The notes: a model not told the origin generated them from the sequence alone. A stretch of DNA of 59,213 nucleotides from an uncultured bacterium (GCA_905215385.1 CAJMPY010000017.1:1-59213); one strand, 5' to 3'; positions 49,487-57,533 are shown, counted from the stretch's first letter. Translations and numbers: made by a program.

Positions 49487-51250
49487 CTAGGCGCGAGTCT
49501 TGATCTCCTCAGTCACCTTCGCAACGAACTCGTCAACGCTCATCGGGACGGTCTCGTTGGAGCGATCGCGGACGGAAATGTTGCCGGCCTCGACCTCCTT
49601 CTCGCCCAGGATAAGCATGTAGGGCACGCGGTCGATGCTGCGGGCCTCGCGGATCTTGTAGCCGATCTTCTCGTCGCGGTCGTCGCAGACCACGCGAATG
49701 CCGGCCTCCTCCAGCTTGGCGCACACCTCGTGGGCGTAGTCGCGGCTCTTCTCAGAGACGGGAAGCGCCTTGACCTGCACGGGGGCGAGCCAGGTGGGGA
49801 ACTTGCCCGCAAAGTGCTCGATCAGAATACCGATGAAGCGCTCGATGGAGCCAAAGCACACGCGGTGCAGCATGATGGGGCGCTTCTTGGTTCCGTCGGC
49901 GTCCACGTACTCCAGGTCAAAGTTGAGCGGCATCTGGAAGTCAAGCTGCACGGTACCGCACTGCCAGGTACGGCCGAGCGAGTCCTCCAAGTGGAAGTCG
50001 ATCTTGGGGCCGTAGAAGGCGCCGTCACCCTCGTTGACCTCGTAGTCCATGCCCAGCTTCTCCAGAGCAGTGCGCAGGCCCTCCTCGGCGCGAGCCCAGT
50101 CCTCGTCCGAACCCATGGAGTCCTCGGGGCGGGTGGAAAGCTCAACGTGGTACTTAAAGCCAAACTTTTGGTACACGGAGTCGATGAGGTTAACCACGCC
50201 CACGATCTCGTCGGTCAGCTGGTCGGGACGCACAAACAGGTGGGCGTCGTCCTGGTTAAAGCAGCGCACGCGGAACAGGCCGTGCAGGGCGCCGCGCAGC
50301 TCGTGGCGGTGCACCAGGCCAATCTCGCCGGCGCGGATGGGCAGCTCGCGGTAGGAGTGCGGCTTGGAGGCGTACACCAGCACGCCGCCCGGGCAGTTCA
50401 TGGGCTTAATGCAGTACTCCTCGTCGTCGATGACGGTGGAGTACATGTTGTCCTTGTAGTGGTCCCAGTGGCCCGAGGTCTTCCACAGCTGCTTGTTCAT
50501 GATGAGCGGCGTGGAGATCTCCACGTAGCCGGCCTTGTGGTGAATCTCGCGCCAGTAGTCCAGCAGCGTGTTCTTAAGGATCATGCCGTTGGGCAGGAAG
50601 AACGGGAAGCCGGGGGCCTCATCGCGCATCATAAAGAGGTCCATCTCGCGGCCGATCTTGCGGTGGTCGCGCTTCTTGGCCTCCTCCAGCATGTGCATGT
50701 GCTCGTCGAGCTCTTCTTTGGTGGCAAAGGCGACGCCGTTGATGCGGGTGAGCATCTTGTTGTCCTTGTCGCCCTTCCAGTAGGCGCCCGAGACGCCGGT
50801 AAGCTTAAAGGCCTTGAGGGCCTTGGTGTAGCAGATGTGGGGGCCGACGCACATGTCGATGTAGTCGCCTTGCTGGTAGAAGGTGATGCGGGCGTCGTCG
50901 TCCAGGTCGCCGATGTGCTCGACCTTGTACTTCTCGCCGCGCTCCTCCATAAGGGCGATGGCCTCGGCGCGGGGCTTCTCGTACACGGAGAACTTGAGGT
51001 TCTCCTTGACGATCTTCTTCATCTCGGCCTCGATCGCGGGGAAGTCGTCCTCGCTGATCTTGACGCCCTCGGGCAGGTCGACGTCGTAGTAGAAGCCGTT
51101 GTCGGTCGCGGGGCCGTAGGCAAAGTCGGCCTGGGGGTACAAGCGCTTGATGGCCTGCGCCATGATGTGTGCGGCGGAGTGGCGGATGACGTGCGTGACC
51201 TCGTCCTGCGGGAGCTCGGCCACCGAACCGTCATTGTAGAGTGCCTTCAT
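49487..51250 (-). CDS. thrS: Threonyl-tRNA synthetase lacking a recognisable TGS domain
   Basis: Class II synthetase of 587 residues. The editing domain begins almost at once (VIRHSAAHIMAQAIKRLYP at about residue 21, with the H-x-x-x-H site). The catalytic core has KTSGHWDHYKDNMY, the zinc-binding Cys in YCIKPMNCPGG, RVRCFNQDDAH and ERFIGILIEHFAGKFPTWLAPVQV. The anticodon-binding domain closes the protein. Typical ThrS has an extra 60-residue TGS domain at the N-terminus; only about 20 residues precede the editing domain here, and upstream in-frame sequence is not TGS-like. AGGAG lies 11 bases ahead of the ATG, rather far. Confidence 0.95.
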   Translation of the reverse strand: MKALYNDGSVAELPQDEVTHVIRHSAAHIMAQAIKRLYPQADFAYGPATDNGFYYDVDLPEGVKISEDDFPAIEAEMKKIVKENLKFSVYEKPRAEAIALMEERGEKYKVEHIGDLDDDARITFYQQGDYIDMCVGPHICYTKALKAFKLTGVSGAYWKGDKDNKMLTRINGVAFATKEELDEHMHMLEEAKKRDHRKIGREMDLFMMRDEAPGFPFFLPNGMILKNTLLDYWREIHHKAGYVEISTPLIMNKQLWKTSGHWDHYKDNMYSTVIDDEEYCIKPMNCPGGVLVYASKPHSYRELPIRAGEIGLVHRHELRGALHGLFRVRCFNQDDAHLFVRPDQLTDEIVGVVNLIDSVYQKFGFKYHVELSTRPEDSMGSDEDWARAEEGLRTALEKLGMDYEVNEGDGAFYGPKIDFHLEDSLGRTWQCGTVQLDFQMPLNFDLEYVDADGTKKRPIMLHRVCFGSIERFIGILIEHFAGKFPTWLAPVQVKALPVSEKSRDYAHEVCAKLEEAGIRVVCDDRDEKIGYKIREARSIDRVPYMLILGEKEVEAGNISVRDRSNETVPMSVDEFVAKVTEEIKTRA

Positions 51251-51320
51251 GGGTATGTTTTCTCCTCTCGGATGCCTGGTGCAAGTGCGTGCGATGCGCT
51301 CGGCATTTTTGACTTGCATC

Positions 51321-51348
51321 ATTATAGGCAGGTTGCCTTGGTATACAA
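51321..51348 (-). promoter_or_regulatory. Sigma-A promoter of thrS
   Basis: Minus strand TTGTAT, 16-base spacer, consensus TATAAT; the start is predicted about 65 bases before the thrS ATG. No T-box sequence is visible in the short leader. Confidence 0.7.
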
Positions 51349-51349
51349 G

Positions 51350-51380
51350 CGCCCGCCGCACCTTAATGGCACGGCGGGCG
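51350..51380 (-). terminator. Probable terminator of the zinc-ribbon gene
   Basis: CGCCCGCCG/CGGCGGGCG arms enclose a 13-base interior. On the minus strand only CTTGTATACC follows, so the T-run is poor and overlaps the thrS -35 element. Confidence 0.45.
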
Positions 51381-51478
51381 ATTTTCTACGCATGCTTCAT
51401 CGTGTGGAGCGGGGCTGCGGAGCGCGCGTGCGGTTTGCGGCGTGCCCGTGGCTTGCGGCCGGCCCGGCGATGGATGCG

Positions 51479-51910
51479 CTACTGGATGCGAGTTCGGCAG
51501 TAGGGGCAGACCTTCCAATGCGCATCGAGCGGGCGATGGCAGCTGGGACACACGTTGCGAACCTGGGTATCGCACACCGGGCAGACGACGAAGTCCTTCT
51601 CGATGGGCGCCCCGCACTGCGGGCAGGTGCCGTACTGGGCAAGCTGGCGCTCGCGCAGGGCCATGTCCAGCTCCTGCTCCTCGCGGTCGGATGCGTAGGA
51701 GTGCGGGCGCAGGACCAGGTAGGCGATGAGGCCTACAAACGGGATGAGGGCGATGATGCCCCATGCCACGTAGGCGCTGGCGCCGCGGCGGCGGGCATCG
51801 ATGAACACATAGACGACCGACAGCACATACAGGGCGATGATAAAGCCAACGAAGGCATAGACGACGCCCATAAGCTGCGGCGACATGAGCTCAGAGATGT
51901 ACTTGGACAT
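51479..51910 (-). CDS. Membrane-anchored double zinc-ribbon protein
   Basis: A 143-residue protein. Two N-terminal membrane segments (VVYAFVGFIIALYVLSVVYVF and YVAWGIIALIPFVGLIAYLVL, the second like a PLDc_N segment) are followed by a cytoplasmic tail. The tail has three C-x-x-C-type knuckles (CPQCGAPI, CPVCDTQV, CPSCHRPL, CPYCRTRI) forming two zinc ribbons. Function unknown; such proteins are common in actinobacteria and often anchor or sense. Divergent from the glycerol-3-phosphate operon across the six-site array. Confidence 0.8.
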   Translation of the reverse strand: MSKYISELMSPQLMGVVYAFVGFIIALYVLSVVYVFIDARRRGASAYVAWGIIALIPFVGLIAYLVLRPHSYASDREEQELDMALRERQLAQYGTCPQCGAPIEKDFVVCPVCDTQVRNVCPSCHRPLDAHWKVCPYCRTRIQ

Positions 51911-52010
51911 TACGGGTACCTTTCGGAATATTTACAGTCCGGTCAAGTTTACCACGGGGTTTGTTTATATGGGACCACGGCTAGGGGCGGGGCTGGTGCG
52001 GACACAAACA

Positions 52011-52225
52011 TCTCAATCTGTAACAGGTGGAGGCGGAATCCGGGTATAGGTGTTACAGATCGAGACACAGGGGTCCCTCCCCGACTTCAATCTCGATCTG
52101 TAACATCTTGGGCCCCAAAACCCCTCTTACTGTTACAGATCGAGACATTCAAAATCCGCCGGAAGGTTTGTCTTGATCTGTAACATCTAGAACCCAAATC
52201 CTCGTCTAACTGTTACAGATGGAGA
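52011..52225. repeat. Phased array of six 15-bp sites in alternating orientation
   Basis: Sites start at 52011, 52051, 52091, 52131, 52171 and 52211, exactly 40 bases apart. Odd sites read TCTCGATCTGTAACA (or one to two changes); even sites are its reverse complement. The five 25-base spacers are unrelated to each other. It lies between two divergent genes. It could fold as successive 15-bp stems with 25-base loops, or be a multi-site binding platform. Confidence 0.9.
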
Positions 52226-52363
52226 CGAACGGTTGCCTTAGTTGTCGACAGACGAGGCCAACATCCGTGCCGGGTCTCCAATCGCCTGCCGTTGGCGGGT
52301 GTTGCGGGGCTGTTCGCCGCATTGCCGCCGCACTAGGGGCGCGCAGACCGTAGGATGGTTTTA

Positions 52364-52378
52364 TTGACAGCCTGTCAA
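52364..52378. promoter_or_regulatory. Palindromic operator ahead of the glycerol-3-phosphate operon
   Basis: TTGACAG-C-CTGTCAA is a perfect 15-bp palindrome 17 bases before the GTG start and just downstream of a TAGGAT that could be a -10. The regulator is unknown. Confidence 0.5.
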
Positions 52379-52395
52379 CTTATCTGGGAGGCACC

Positions 52396-53859
52396 GTGGC
52401 AGAAACGTTTGATATCGCAATTGTGGGCGCGGGCATTACCGGGTGCGCCATCGCGAGGCAGCTCGCGCGGTTTGACCTGTCCATTTGCGTAGTCGAGGCG
52501 GCTAACGATATTGCGCTGGGCGCGTCGAAGGCCAACGGCGGCCTGGTGCACGCCGGCTACGATCCGGCTCCGGGAACCATAAAGGCGCAGGTCAACGCCC
52601 GCGGCTGCGAGCTATATGGCACGTGGGCCCAGGAGCTTGGATTTTTGTTCCGCCGCACCGGGTCGATGGTGCTGGGGTTTAACGACGAAGACCGCGCACA
52701 CCTGGAGAAGCTGCGTCAGAATGGCCTGGCCAACGGCGTGCCCGAGCTGTCGATTATCGGCCCCGAGCGCATCCGCGAGCTGGAGCCGCGTGCGAGTGCC
52801 CAGGCCTCGTGCGCGCTGTGGTGCCCTTCGACCGGTTTTGTCGATCCGTTTGAGGTCGCCATTGCCGCGTTGGAGAACGCCGTCGCCAACGGGGTGACGT
52901 TTATGCGCTCCGCACCGGTGGAAGCGATTGAGGTTGCTGACAGCGAGGCTACCGACGGGGCTGCACGCTTTACGCTGGTGACGCCTGCTGGCGATGTGCG
53001 CTGCCGCTATCTGATCAACGCAGCGGGCAACGGTGCCGCGGACGTCTCGCATATGGCCGGCGCCGAGGATTTCCAGATGGTCTGGCGTCAGGGCAACATC
53101 GTGGTACTGGACAAGGAGGCGCGCACGCTGATGCCGCTCTACCCCGTTCCCACGCCGGTGTCCAAGGGCGTTATTGTCACGGGTACCGTGCACGGCAACA
53201 CCGTGATTACCGCCACGGCCGCCGTGCGCGAGCCGGGCGACACGCAGACCTATGCAAGCGATGTGGACGCGCTGCTGAGCGGCGCGCGCAAGCTGGTGCC
53301 CGATCTGGACACGAGCCGCGTGGTGCGCGCGTTTGCCGGCGGGCGTCCGGTCATTCAGGGAACGAACGACTTCTTTATTGGGCAGTCCGCCGTGGTGCCG
53401 GGGCTGTTTCAGGCGGCGGGAATTCAGTCGCCGGGCGTGGCGAGCGCGCCGGCCATTGCCGAGCGCATGGAGCACGTGATGCGCGAGGCGGGCGTTGCTT
53501 TGCACGAGCGAGCCGATTGGAATCCGATTCGCCGCGCGCCGGACGACTTCGACCGTGCGCCGCTTGCGCGCAAGGAGGAGCTCATTGAGTCCGAATCCGC
53601 GTGGGGGCAGATTGTCTGCCGCTGCGAGACGGTGCCCGAGACCGAGATTGTTGCCGCGATTCGACGCCGCCCGGGTGCGGTTTCGGTCGAGGGTGTCAAG
53701 CGCCGCTGCCGTGCCGGCATGGGTCGGTGCCAGAGTGGTTTTTGCCAGAGCCGCGTGGTGGCAATCCTTGCCCGAGAGCTGGGGTGTGATCCCAGTGAGG
53801 TGCTGCTGGAGGATGCCGGATCTTGGCTGGTTGAGGGACCACTGAAGGGGGTGCGCTAG
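52396..53859 (+). CDS. FAD-dependent glycerol-3-phosphate dehydrogenase-like protein with C-terminal [2Fe-2S] domain
   Basis: A 487-residue member of the DAO/GlpA-like family. The FAD-binding Rossmann start is FDIAIVGAGITGCAIARQLAR, then SKANGGLVHAGYDP and PVIQGTNDFFIGQS. The C-terminus has a BFD-like cluster domain: IVCRCETVPE and CRAGMGRCQSGFCQSRV. It probably oxidises glycerol-3-phosphate or a similar 2-hydroxyacid and passes electrons to the next gene product. GTG start with GGGAGG. Followed by a pyridine nucleotide-disulphide-type partner (one-base gap) and DUF1667. No substrate-specific residues could be assigned. Confidence 0.8.
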   Translation: MAETFDIAIVGAGITGCAIARQLARFDLSICVVEAANDIALGASKANGGLVHAGYDPAPGTIKAQVNARGCELYGTWAQELGFLFRRTGSMVLGFNDEDRAHLEKLRQNGLANGVPELSIIGPERIRELEPRASAQASCALWCPSTGFVDPFEVAIAALENAVANGVTFMRSAPVEAIEVADSEATDGAARFTLVTPAGDVRCRYLINAAGNGAADVSHMAGAEDFQMVWRQGNIVVLDKEARTLMPLYPVPTPVSKGVIVTGTVHGNTVITATAAVREPGDTQTYASDVDALLSGARKLVPDLDTSRVVRAFAGGRPVIQGTNDFFIGQSAVVPGLFQAAGIQSPGVASAPAIAERMEHVMREAGVALHERADWNPIRRAPDDFDRAPLARKEELIESESAWGQIVCRCETVPETEIVAAIRRRPGAVSVEGVKRRCRAGMGRCQSGFCQSRVVAILARELGCDPSEVLLEDAGSWLVEGPLKGVR

Positions 53860-53860
53860 G

Positions 53861-55228
53861 ATGGCAAGCTTTGAAGTGAATGCAGCGAGCGCGACCGACG
53901 GCGCCGCGGACGCCGTGCCGACGCAGGCCTTCGACGTGGTCGTTATCGGCGGCGGACCTGCCGGCATGGCGGCCGCGCTTTCCGCGCATAAGGCCGGCGC
54001 GTGCGTGGCCATCGTGGAGCGCGAGCAGCACTTGGGCGGCATCCTGCGCCAGTGCATCCACCCCGGTTTTGGCCTCTCGCACTTTAAGCAGGAGCTCACC
54101 GGCCCCGAGTATGCTCAGCGCTTTATCGACCAGGTTCGCGCGACCAACATTGCGCTGTTCTTGGACAGCATGGTGCTTGGAATTGATTCGGGCGCGTCCA
54201 CGGAAGATGCCGCGGTCCACACCGTCACGCTCATGAGCCCCACCGGCATGTTGCAGCTCACCGGACGCGCGGTCGTCCTTGCCATGGGTTGCCGCGAGCG
54301 CACCCGCAGCGAGATCAAGATTCCCGGCAGCCGACCCGCCGGCGTGTTTACGGCCGGCTTGGCGCAGCGATACATCAATATCGAAAACCTCAAACCCGGC
54401 TCGCGTGCCGTCATTTTGGGCTCGGGCGACATCGGGCTCATCATGGCGCGTCGCTGCACGCTCGAAGGGATTTCGGTCGAGGGCGTGTACGAGCTCATGC
54501 CGTACGCCAACGGCCTGCGCCGCAATGTGAAGAACTGCCTGGACGACTTTGGCATTCCGCTGCATCTGTCTACCACGGTCACGCGCGTGATCGGGCGCGA
54601 CCGCGTGGAGGCCGTCGAAGTGAGCCAGGTCGACGAGCACCTGGCGCCCATTCCGGGGACCGAACGCGTTGTTCCGTGCGACACACTGCTGCTTTCGGTG
54701 GGATTAATACCCGAGAACGAGCTTTCGGTTGCCGCGGGCGTGGAGCTGGACCCACGTACGCGCGGCGCCGTGGTGGACCAGAGTCTGCAGACGGGCGTGC
54801 CGGGCATATTTGCCTGCGGCAACGTGTTGCACGTGCACGACCTGGCCGACAACGTGACGACCGAGTCCGAACGCGCCGGCGCAGCCGCGGCGGCGTACGC
54901 GCTGGGCTGTGGTGCTGGGGCCGATGCGGGCGCTGCGGACGCGGGCTGCGAGCTCACGGTCTCCCCCGCCGGAATTGCGGGCTACGCGCTGCCGGGGCGC
55001 ATTACGACCGTCGGGCTCACTAAACTTAACTTCCGCGTGCGCCGACCCGTCGACGCCGCCCGCGTGCGCATTCTGGCAGGCGACGAGGAGCTGTTTGCAG
55101 GCAAGGTCCGCCCGTTTAAACCGAGCGTAATGGAGAGCTTCCCACTACCGGCAAAGGTAATTCAGCAAGCGCTTGACCTGGGCGCCAACGAGATAGTCCT
55201 GTCCGTCGATCCCGTCGAGGAGGTATAA
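53861..55228 (+). CDS. NAD(P)/FAD-dependent oxidoreductase, partner of the GlpA-like protein
   Basis: A 455-residue pyridine nucleotide-disulphide oxidoreductase-type flavoprotein. FAD site: FDVVVIGGGPAGMAAALSAHKAG. Next come HLGGILRQCIHPGFGL, AMGCRERTRSEI, a second nucleotide site RAVILGSGDIGLIMAR, and GIFACGNVLHVHDLADNVT near the end. An Ala-rich stretch follows at about 345-365. It lacks a redox-active C-x4-C pair. In operons with a GlpA-like gene and DUF1667 it is a likely electron-transfer subunit. GAAGGGGG precedes the ATG. Confidence 0.8.
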   Translation: MASFEVNAASATDGAADAVPTQAFDVVVIGGGPAGMAAALSAHKAGACVAIVEREQHLGGILRQCIHPGFGLSHFKQELTGPEYAQRFIDQVRATNIALFLDSMVLGIDSGASTEDAAVHTVTLMSPTGMLQLTGRAVVLAMGCRERTRSEIKIPGSRPAGVFTAGLAQRYINIENLKPGSRAVILGSGDIGLIMARRCTLEGISVEGVYELMPYANGLRRNVKNCLDDFGIPLHLSTTVTRVIGRDRVEAVEVSQVDEHLAPIPGTERVVPCDTLLLSVGLIPENELSVAAGVELDPRTRGAVVDQSLQTGVPGIFACGNVLHVHDLADNVTTESERAGAAAAAYALGCGAGADAGAADAGCELTVSPAGIAGYALPGRITTVGLTKLNFRVRRPVDAARVRILAGDEELFAGKVRPFKPSVMESFPLPAKVIQQALDLGANEIVLSVDPVEEV

Positions 55229-55232
55229 CGTC

Positions 55233-55631
55233 ATGAACACGAATGCGACTGAGACGCTGCAGTTCAACTGCACCACCTGCCCATCCGAGTGCCTCCTGAC
55301 CGTGGAGGTCGAGCGCAGCGCAGACGGCGCCGTGGTAGAGGTGCGCTCCGCAACCGGCAACAGCTGCCCGCGCGGTGATAAGTTTGCACATCAGGAGCTC
55401 ACCTGCCCCATGCGCGTGCTCACCACCACGGTGGCGGTATCCGGCGGCGACGAAGTGCTGCTGCCCGTGCGCACGGCCGAAGCCATCCCGCTTGAACTCC
55501 ACGCCCAGGCGATGGACCTCATCCGCGGCCTAGTGGTCAAAGCCCCCATCCGCATGGGCGATGTAGTCCTCCCCAACTTCCTAGACACCGGTACCGACCT
55601 CATCGCCAGCATGGACATCGACCCAGCCTAA
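55233..55631 (+). CDS. DUF1667 protein
   Basis: A 132-residue protein with the DUF1667 signature: FNCTTCPSECLLTVEVE, GNSCPRGDKFAHQEL, CPMRVLTTTV, PVRTAEAIPLEL and GDVVLPNFLDTGTDL. The four to five cysteines suggest a metal or Fe-S site. It always travels with the two flavoproteins upstream in the operons I know, and has no established activity. GGAGG lies nine bases ahead of the ATG; five bases separate it from the upstream gene. Confidence 0.85.
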   Translation: MNTNATETLQFNCTTCPSECLLTVEVERSADGAVVEVRSATGNSCPRGDKFAHQELTCPMRVLTTTVAVSGGDEVLLPVRTAEAIPLELHAQAMDLIRGLVVKAPIRMGDVVLPNFLDTGTDLIASMDIDPA

Positions 55632-55691
55632 GCAGCTCATTTGGGACGGGGCTCTTTTAGCTACCCCGCCATCCACCCCGCCCCTCCTCAA

Positions 55692-55754
55692 TTGCGGTGA
55701 AATAGTTCCTGATTTCCGCCAAAACCCCGGTATCCAGGAACTATTCCACCGCAA
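55692..55754. repeat. 63-bp palindrome, type TTGCGGTGAAATA (copy 1)
   Basis: Arms 55692-55711 and 55735-55754 pair at 19 of 20 positions around a 23-base loop. The outer 13 bases match those of the palindrome at 57453-57519; the inner arm (GTTCCTG/CAGGAAC) differs from that copy but still pairs within itself. Confidence 0.8.
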
Positions 55755-55802
55755 CTATCATTGGAATCGGTTTTTAGCCTGTGCCTACTTTAGTGGCATT
55801 TC

Positions 55803-55954
55803 AAAACTATGCCGGATTACGGGGCTGATTCGGAGACCCCCATCCATACCGGCAATTTTCGATTTTTGATAAGCCCTCTACCTGCGGTTTTAATTTTGCG
55901 ATTTTTCCCATTGTCAAGTAATACAGGTCCAGCCCCGTAATCCGCCATAGTTTT
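55803..55954. repeat. 152-bp inverted-repeat element with CTACCTGCGG core
   Basis: Arms 55803-55827 and 55930-55954 (AAAACTATG.CGGATTACGG type) pair at 24 of 25 positions. The centre has CTACCTGCGGTTTTAATTTTGC, shared with the 160-bp elements, while the arms differ from theirs. Confidence 0.75.
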
Positions 55955-55965
55955 AAAAGCAGCCC

Positions 55966-56052
55966 ATTTGGGACGGGACCATATTGACTACTTTTACCTA
56001 TCAGCCCGCATGTTTGACGCAGCTAAAAAAGCCCCGTCCCAAATTGACTACC
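55966..56052. repeat. Inverted copies of a GTCCCAAATTGACTAC segment
   Basis: TTTGGGACGGG at 55968 faces GCCCCGTCCCAAATTGACTAC at 56031. Related copies occur at 55640-55653 and 57427-57447. They form a short dispersed family around these genes. Confidence 0.6.
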
Positions 56053-56098
56053 CTGGCATTGGGGATACCATGGTGGCAACCTAGCGAAAGGACGATGT

Positions 56099-57187
56099 AT
56101 GGCACATGTCGATGACCAGCGTGTGGCGCGCGTGCTCGATGCGCTCGAGGCTCAGCACCCCGGCGCGCAGCTGCTCGTGAACGACCCGTGGTCGATTTAT
56201 TACCTAACCGGCTTTTACGCCGATATGTTCGAGCGTTTTTGCGGTGTGCTGCTCGCACGCGATGCCGAGCCCGTGATCTTGGTCAACGCACTGCATCAGC
56301 TGCCCGAGTACGACAATGCCCGCGTGGCCTACCACACCGATACCGACGTCGTGGCCGATGCCATCGCTCGCGAGGTCGATCCGACCAAACCGCTCGGCAT
56401 CGACACTGTCATGCGCTCCGGCTTTTTGATGCCGCTCATGGAACGCCATGCCGCCAGCAAGTTTTTCCTGGGCGACTTTGCCGTCACCGCTGCGCGCACC
56501 CACAAGGACGAAGCCGAGCAGGAGCTCATGCGCGTGTCCTCAGCCGCTAACGACGCCGTGATGGCCGACGCAATCAAGCTTGTCCACGAGGGCGTGACGG
56601 AGCGCGAGATCGCCGACCAGATGCTCGGCCTGTATCGCAAGCACGACTGCGAGGGCTTTAGCTTTCCGCCGATCGTAAGCTTTGGCGCCAACGCCGGCGA
56701 TCCGCACCACGAGCCCGACGACACCGTTCTCAAGCGCGGCGACGTGGTGCTGTTCGATATTGGTGGACGCCGCCGCAACTACTGCTCGGATATGACGCGC
56801 ACATTCTTTTGGGGCGAGCCGGACGAGGAGACGGCGCGCATCTACGACATCGTGCGCCGCGCCAACGAGGCCGCCGAGGCGCTTATCGCACCGGGCGTGC
56901 GCATGTGCGACCTGGACCGCGCCGCGCGCGACGTGATTGAGGACGCGGGCTACGGCGAATACTTTACGCATCGCCTGGGTCACTCGATCGGCCTGCAGGA
57001 CCACGAGCCGGGCGACGTTTCGCTCGTCAACGAACAGGTCATAGAGCCGGGCATGACGTTCTCCATCGAGCCGGGCATCTACCTCCCCGACCGCACCGGC
57101 GTCCGCATCGAGGACCTAGCCCTGGTTACCGAGTCCGGCGTCGAGATTCTCAACGCCTACCCCCACGACCCAGTCCACCTAGACTAG
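56099..57187 (+). CDS. M24-family Xaa-Pro peptidase/prolidase
   Basis: A 362-residue creatinase/aminopeptidase P-type enzyme. The N-terminal creatinase-N domain has PWSIYYLTGFYADMFERFCGVLLA. The metal site residues of the pita-bread fold are visible: FDIGGRRRNYCSDMTRTFF (two Asp), HRLGHSIGLQDHEPG (His) and FSIEPGIY, RIEDLALVTE (two Glu). It cleaves an amino-terminal X-Pro bond or a dipeptide; PepP, PepQ or another M24 role cannot be separated. AAAGGA lies seven bases ahead of the ATG. Confidence 0.85.
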   Translation: MAHVDDQRVARVLDALEAQHPGAQLLVNDPWSIYYLTGFYADMFERFCGVLLARDAEPVILVNALHQLPEYDNARVAYHTDTDVVADAIAREVDPTKPLGIDTVMRSGFLMPLMERHAASKFFLGDFAVTAARTHKDEAEQELMRVSSAANDAVMADAIKLVHEGVTEREIADQMLGLYRKHDCEGFSFPPIVSFGANAGDPHHEPDDTVLKRGDVVLFDIGGRRRNYCSDMTRTFFWGEPDEETARIYDIVRRANEAAEALIAPGVRMCDLDRAARDVIEDAGYGEYFTHRLGHSIGLQDHEPGDVSLVNEQVIEPGMTFSIEPGIYLPDRTGVRIEDLALVTESGVEILNAYPHDPVHLD

Positions 57188-57189
57188 GC

Positions 57190-57222
57190 AATGCGGCAAA
57201 GGGCCAGTCCCTTTGCCGCATT
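57190..57222 (+). terminator. Terminator of the M24 peptidase gene
   Basis: AATGCGGCAAAGGG/CCCTTTGCCGCATT is a near-perfect 14-bp stem with a short loop, beginning three bases past the stop. The following TACATTAATG is only weakly T-rich. Confidence 0.65.
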
Positions 57223-57233
57223 ACATTAATGCC

Positions 57234-57393
57234 GCCACAAAAACGGCCTATTTACTACGTTTAACCCGCATGGGTCGACCATGCGGGTCTTTTTTGAAAA
57301 TCGGCAAGACATCTACCTGCGGTTTTAATCTCGCAAGTCTCGGAGTGGTCGAGGGCAGTCGATTAAACGTAGTAGATAGGCCCATTTCGTGGC
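57234..57393. repeat. 160-bp inverted-repeat element, copy 2
   Basis: Begins GCCACAAAAACGGCC and ends GGCCCATTTCGTGGC; arms of about 30 bases contain TACTACGTTTA. Same length as copy 1 at 17177-17336 and inverted relative to it. The interior holds a terminator hairpin at 57264-57288 and CTACCTGCGGTTTTA. It lies between the convergent M24 and folC genes. Confidence 0.88.
57264..57288 (+). terminator. Intrinsic terminator inside the 160-bp element
   Basis: ACCCGCATGG and CCATGCGGGT pair across five bases and are followed by C then T6. It could stop any readthrough from the M24 gene. Confidence 0.75.
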
Positions 57394-57452
57394 AAGCGAG
57401 TCAACTCGGGGCACAGGGCAGCCAAAACCCCGTCCCAAATTGACTGCTTTTG

Positions 57453-57519
57453 AGTTGCGGTGATATACGGACTGTTTGAGGCTTCTGGCTTGTAAAACAG
57501 TCCGTATTTCACCGCAACT
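57453..57519. repeat. 67-bp palindrome, type TTGCGGTGAAATA (copy 2)
   Basis: Arms 57453-57477 and 57495-57519 pair at 24 of 25 positions around a 17-base loop. The outer bases equal those of the copy at 55692; the inner arm CGGACTGTTT is different. It lies just before the folC stop and may serve as a bidirectional terminator-like structure. Confidence 0.8.
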
Positions 57520-57533
57520 GCTGAGGGGATGGG

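Larger units (their letters stand above)
55632..56098. other. 467-bp repeat-rich intergenic region
   Basis: Between two plus-strand genes. It contains a palindrome at 55692-55754, an inverted-repeat element at 55803-55954 and three copies of a GTCCCAAATTGACTAC-type segment. No coding sequence was found. Confidence 0.7.

Noticed and set aside
49463..52183. A 906-codon open frame on the plus strand
   Set aside because: It is antisense to thrS and the zinc-ribbon gene, has a repetitive Leu/Val/His-rich product typical of high-GC shadow frames, and lacks domains.
52011..52225. Standard CRISPR array
   Set aside because: Repeats alternate in orientation, are only 15 bp, spacers are 25 bp, and no cas gene is in the window. 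The periodicity itself is kept as a finding.
52612..54099. A 495-codon minus-strand frame
   Set aside because: Antisense to the two flavoprotein genes, which have clear cofactor motifs and ribosome binding sites.
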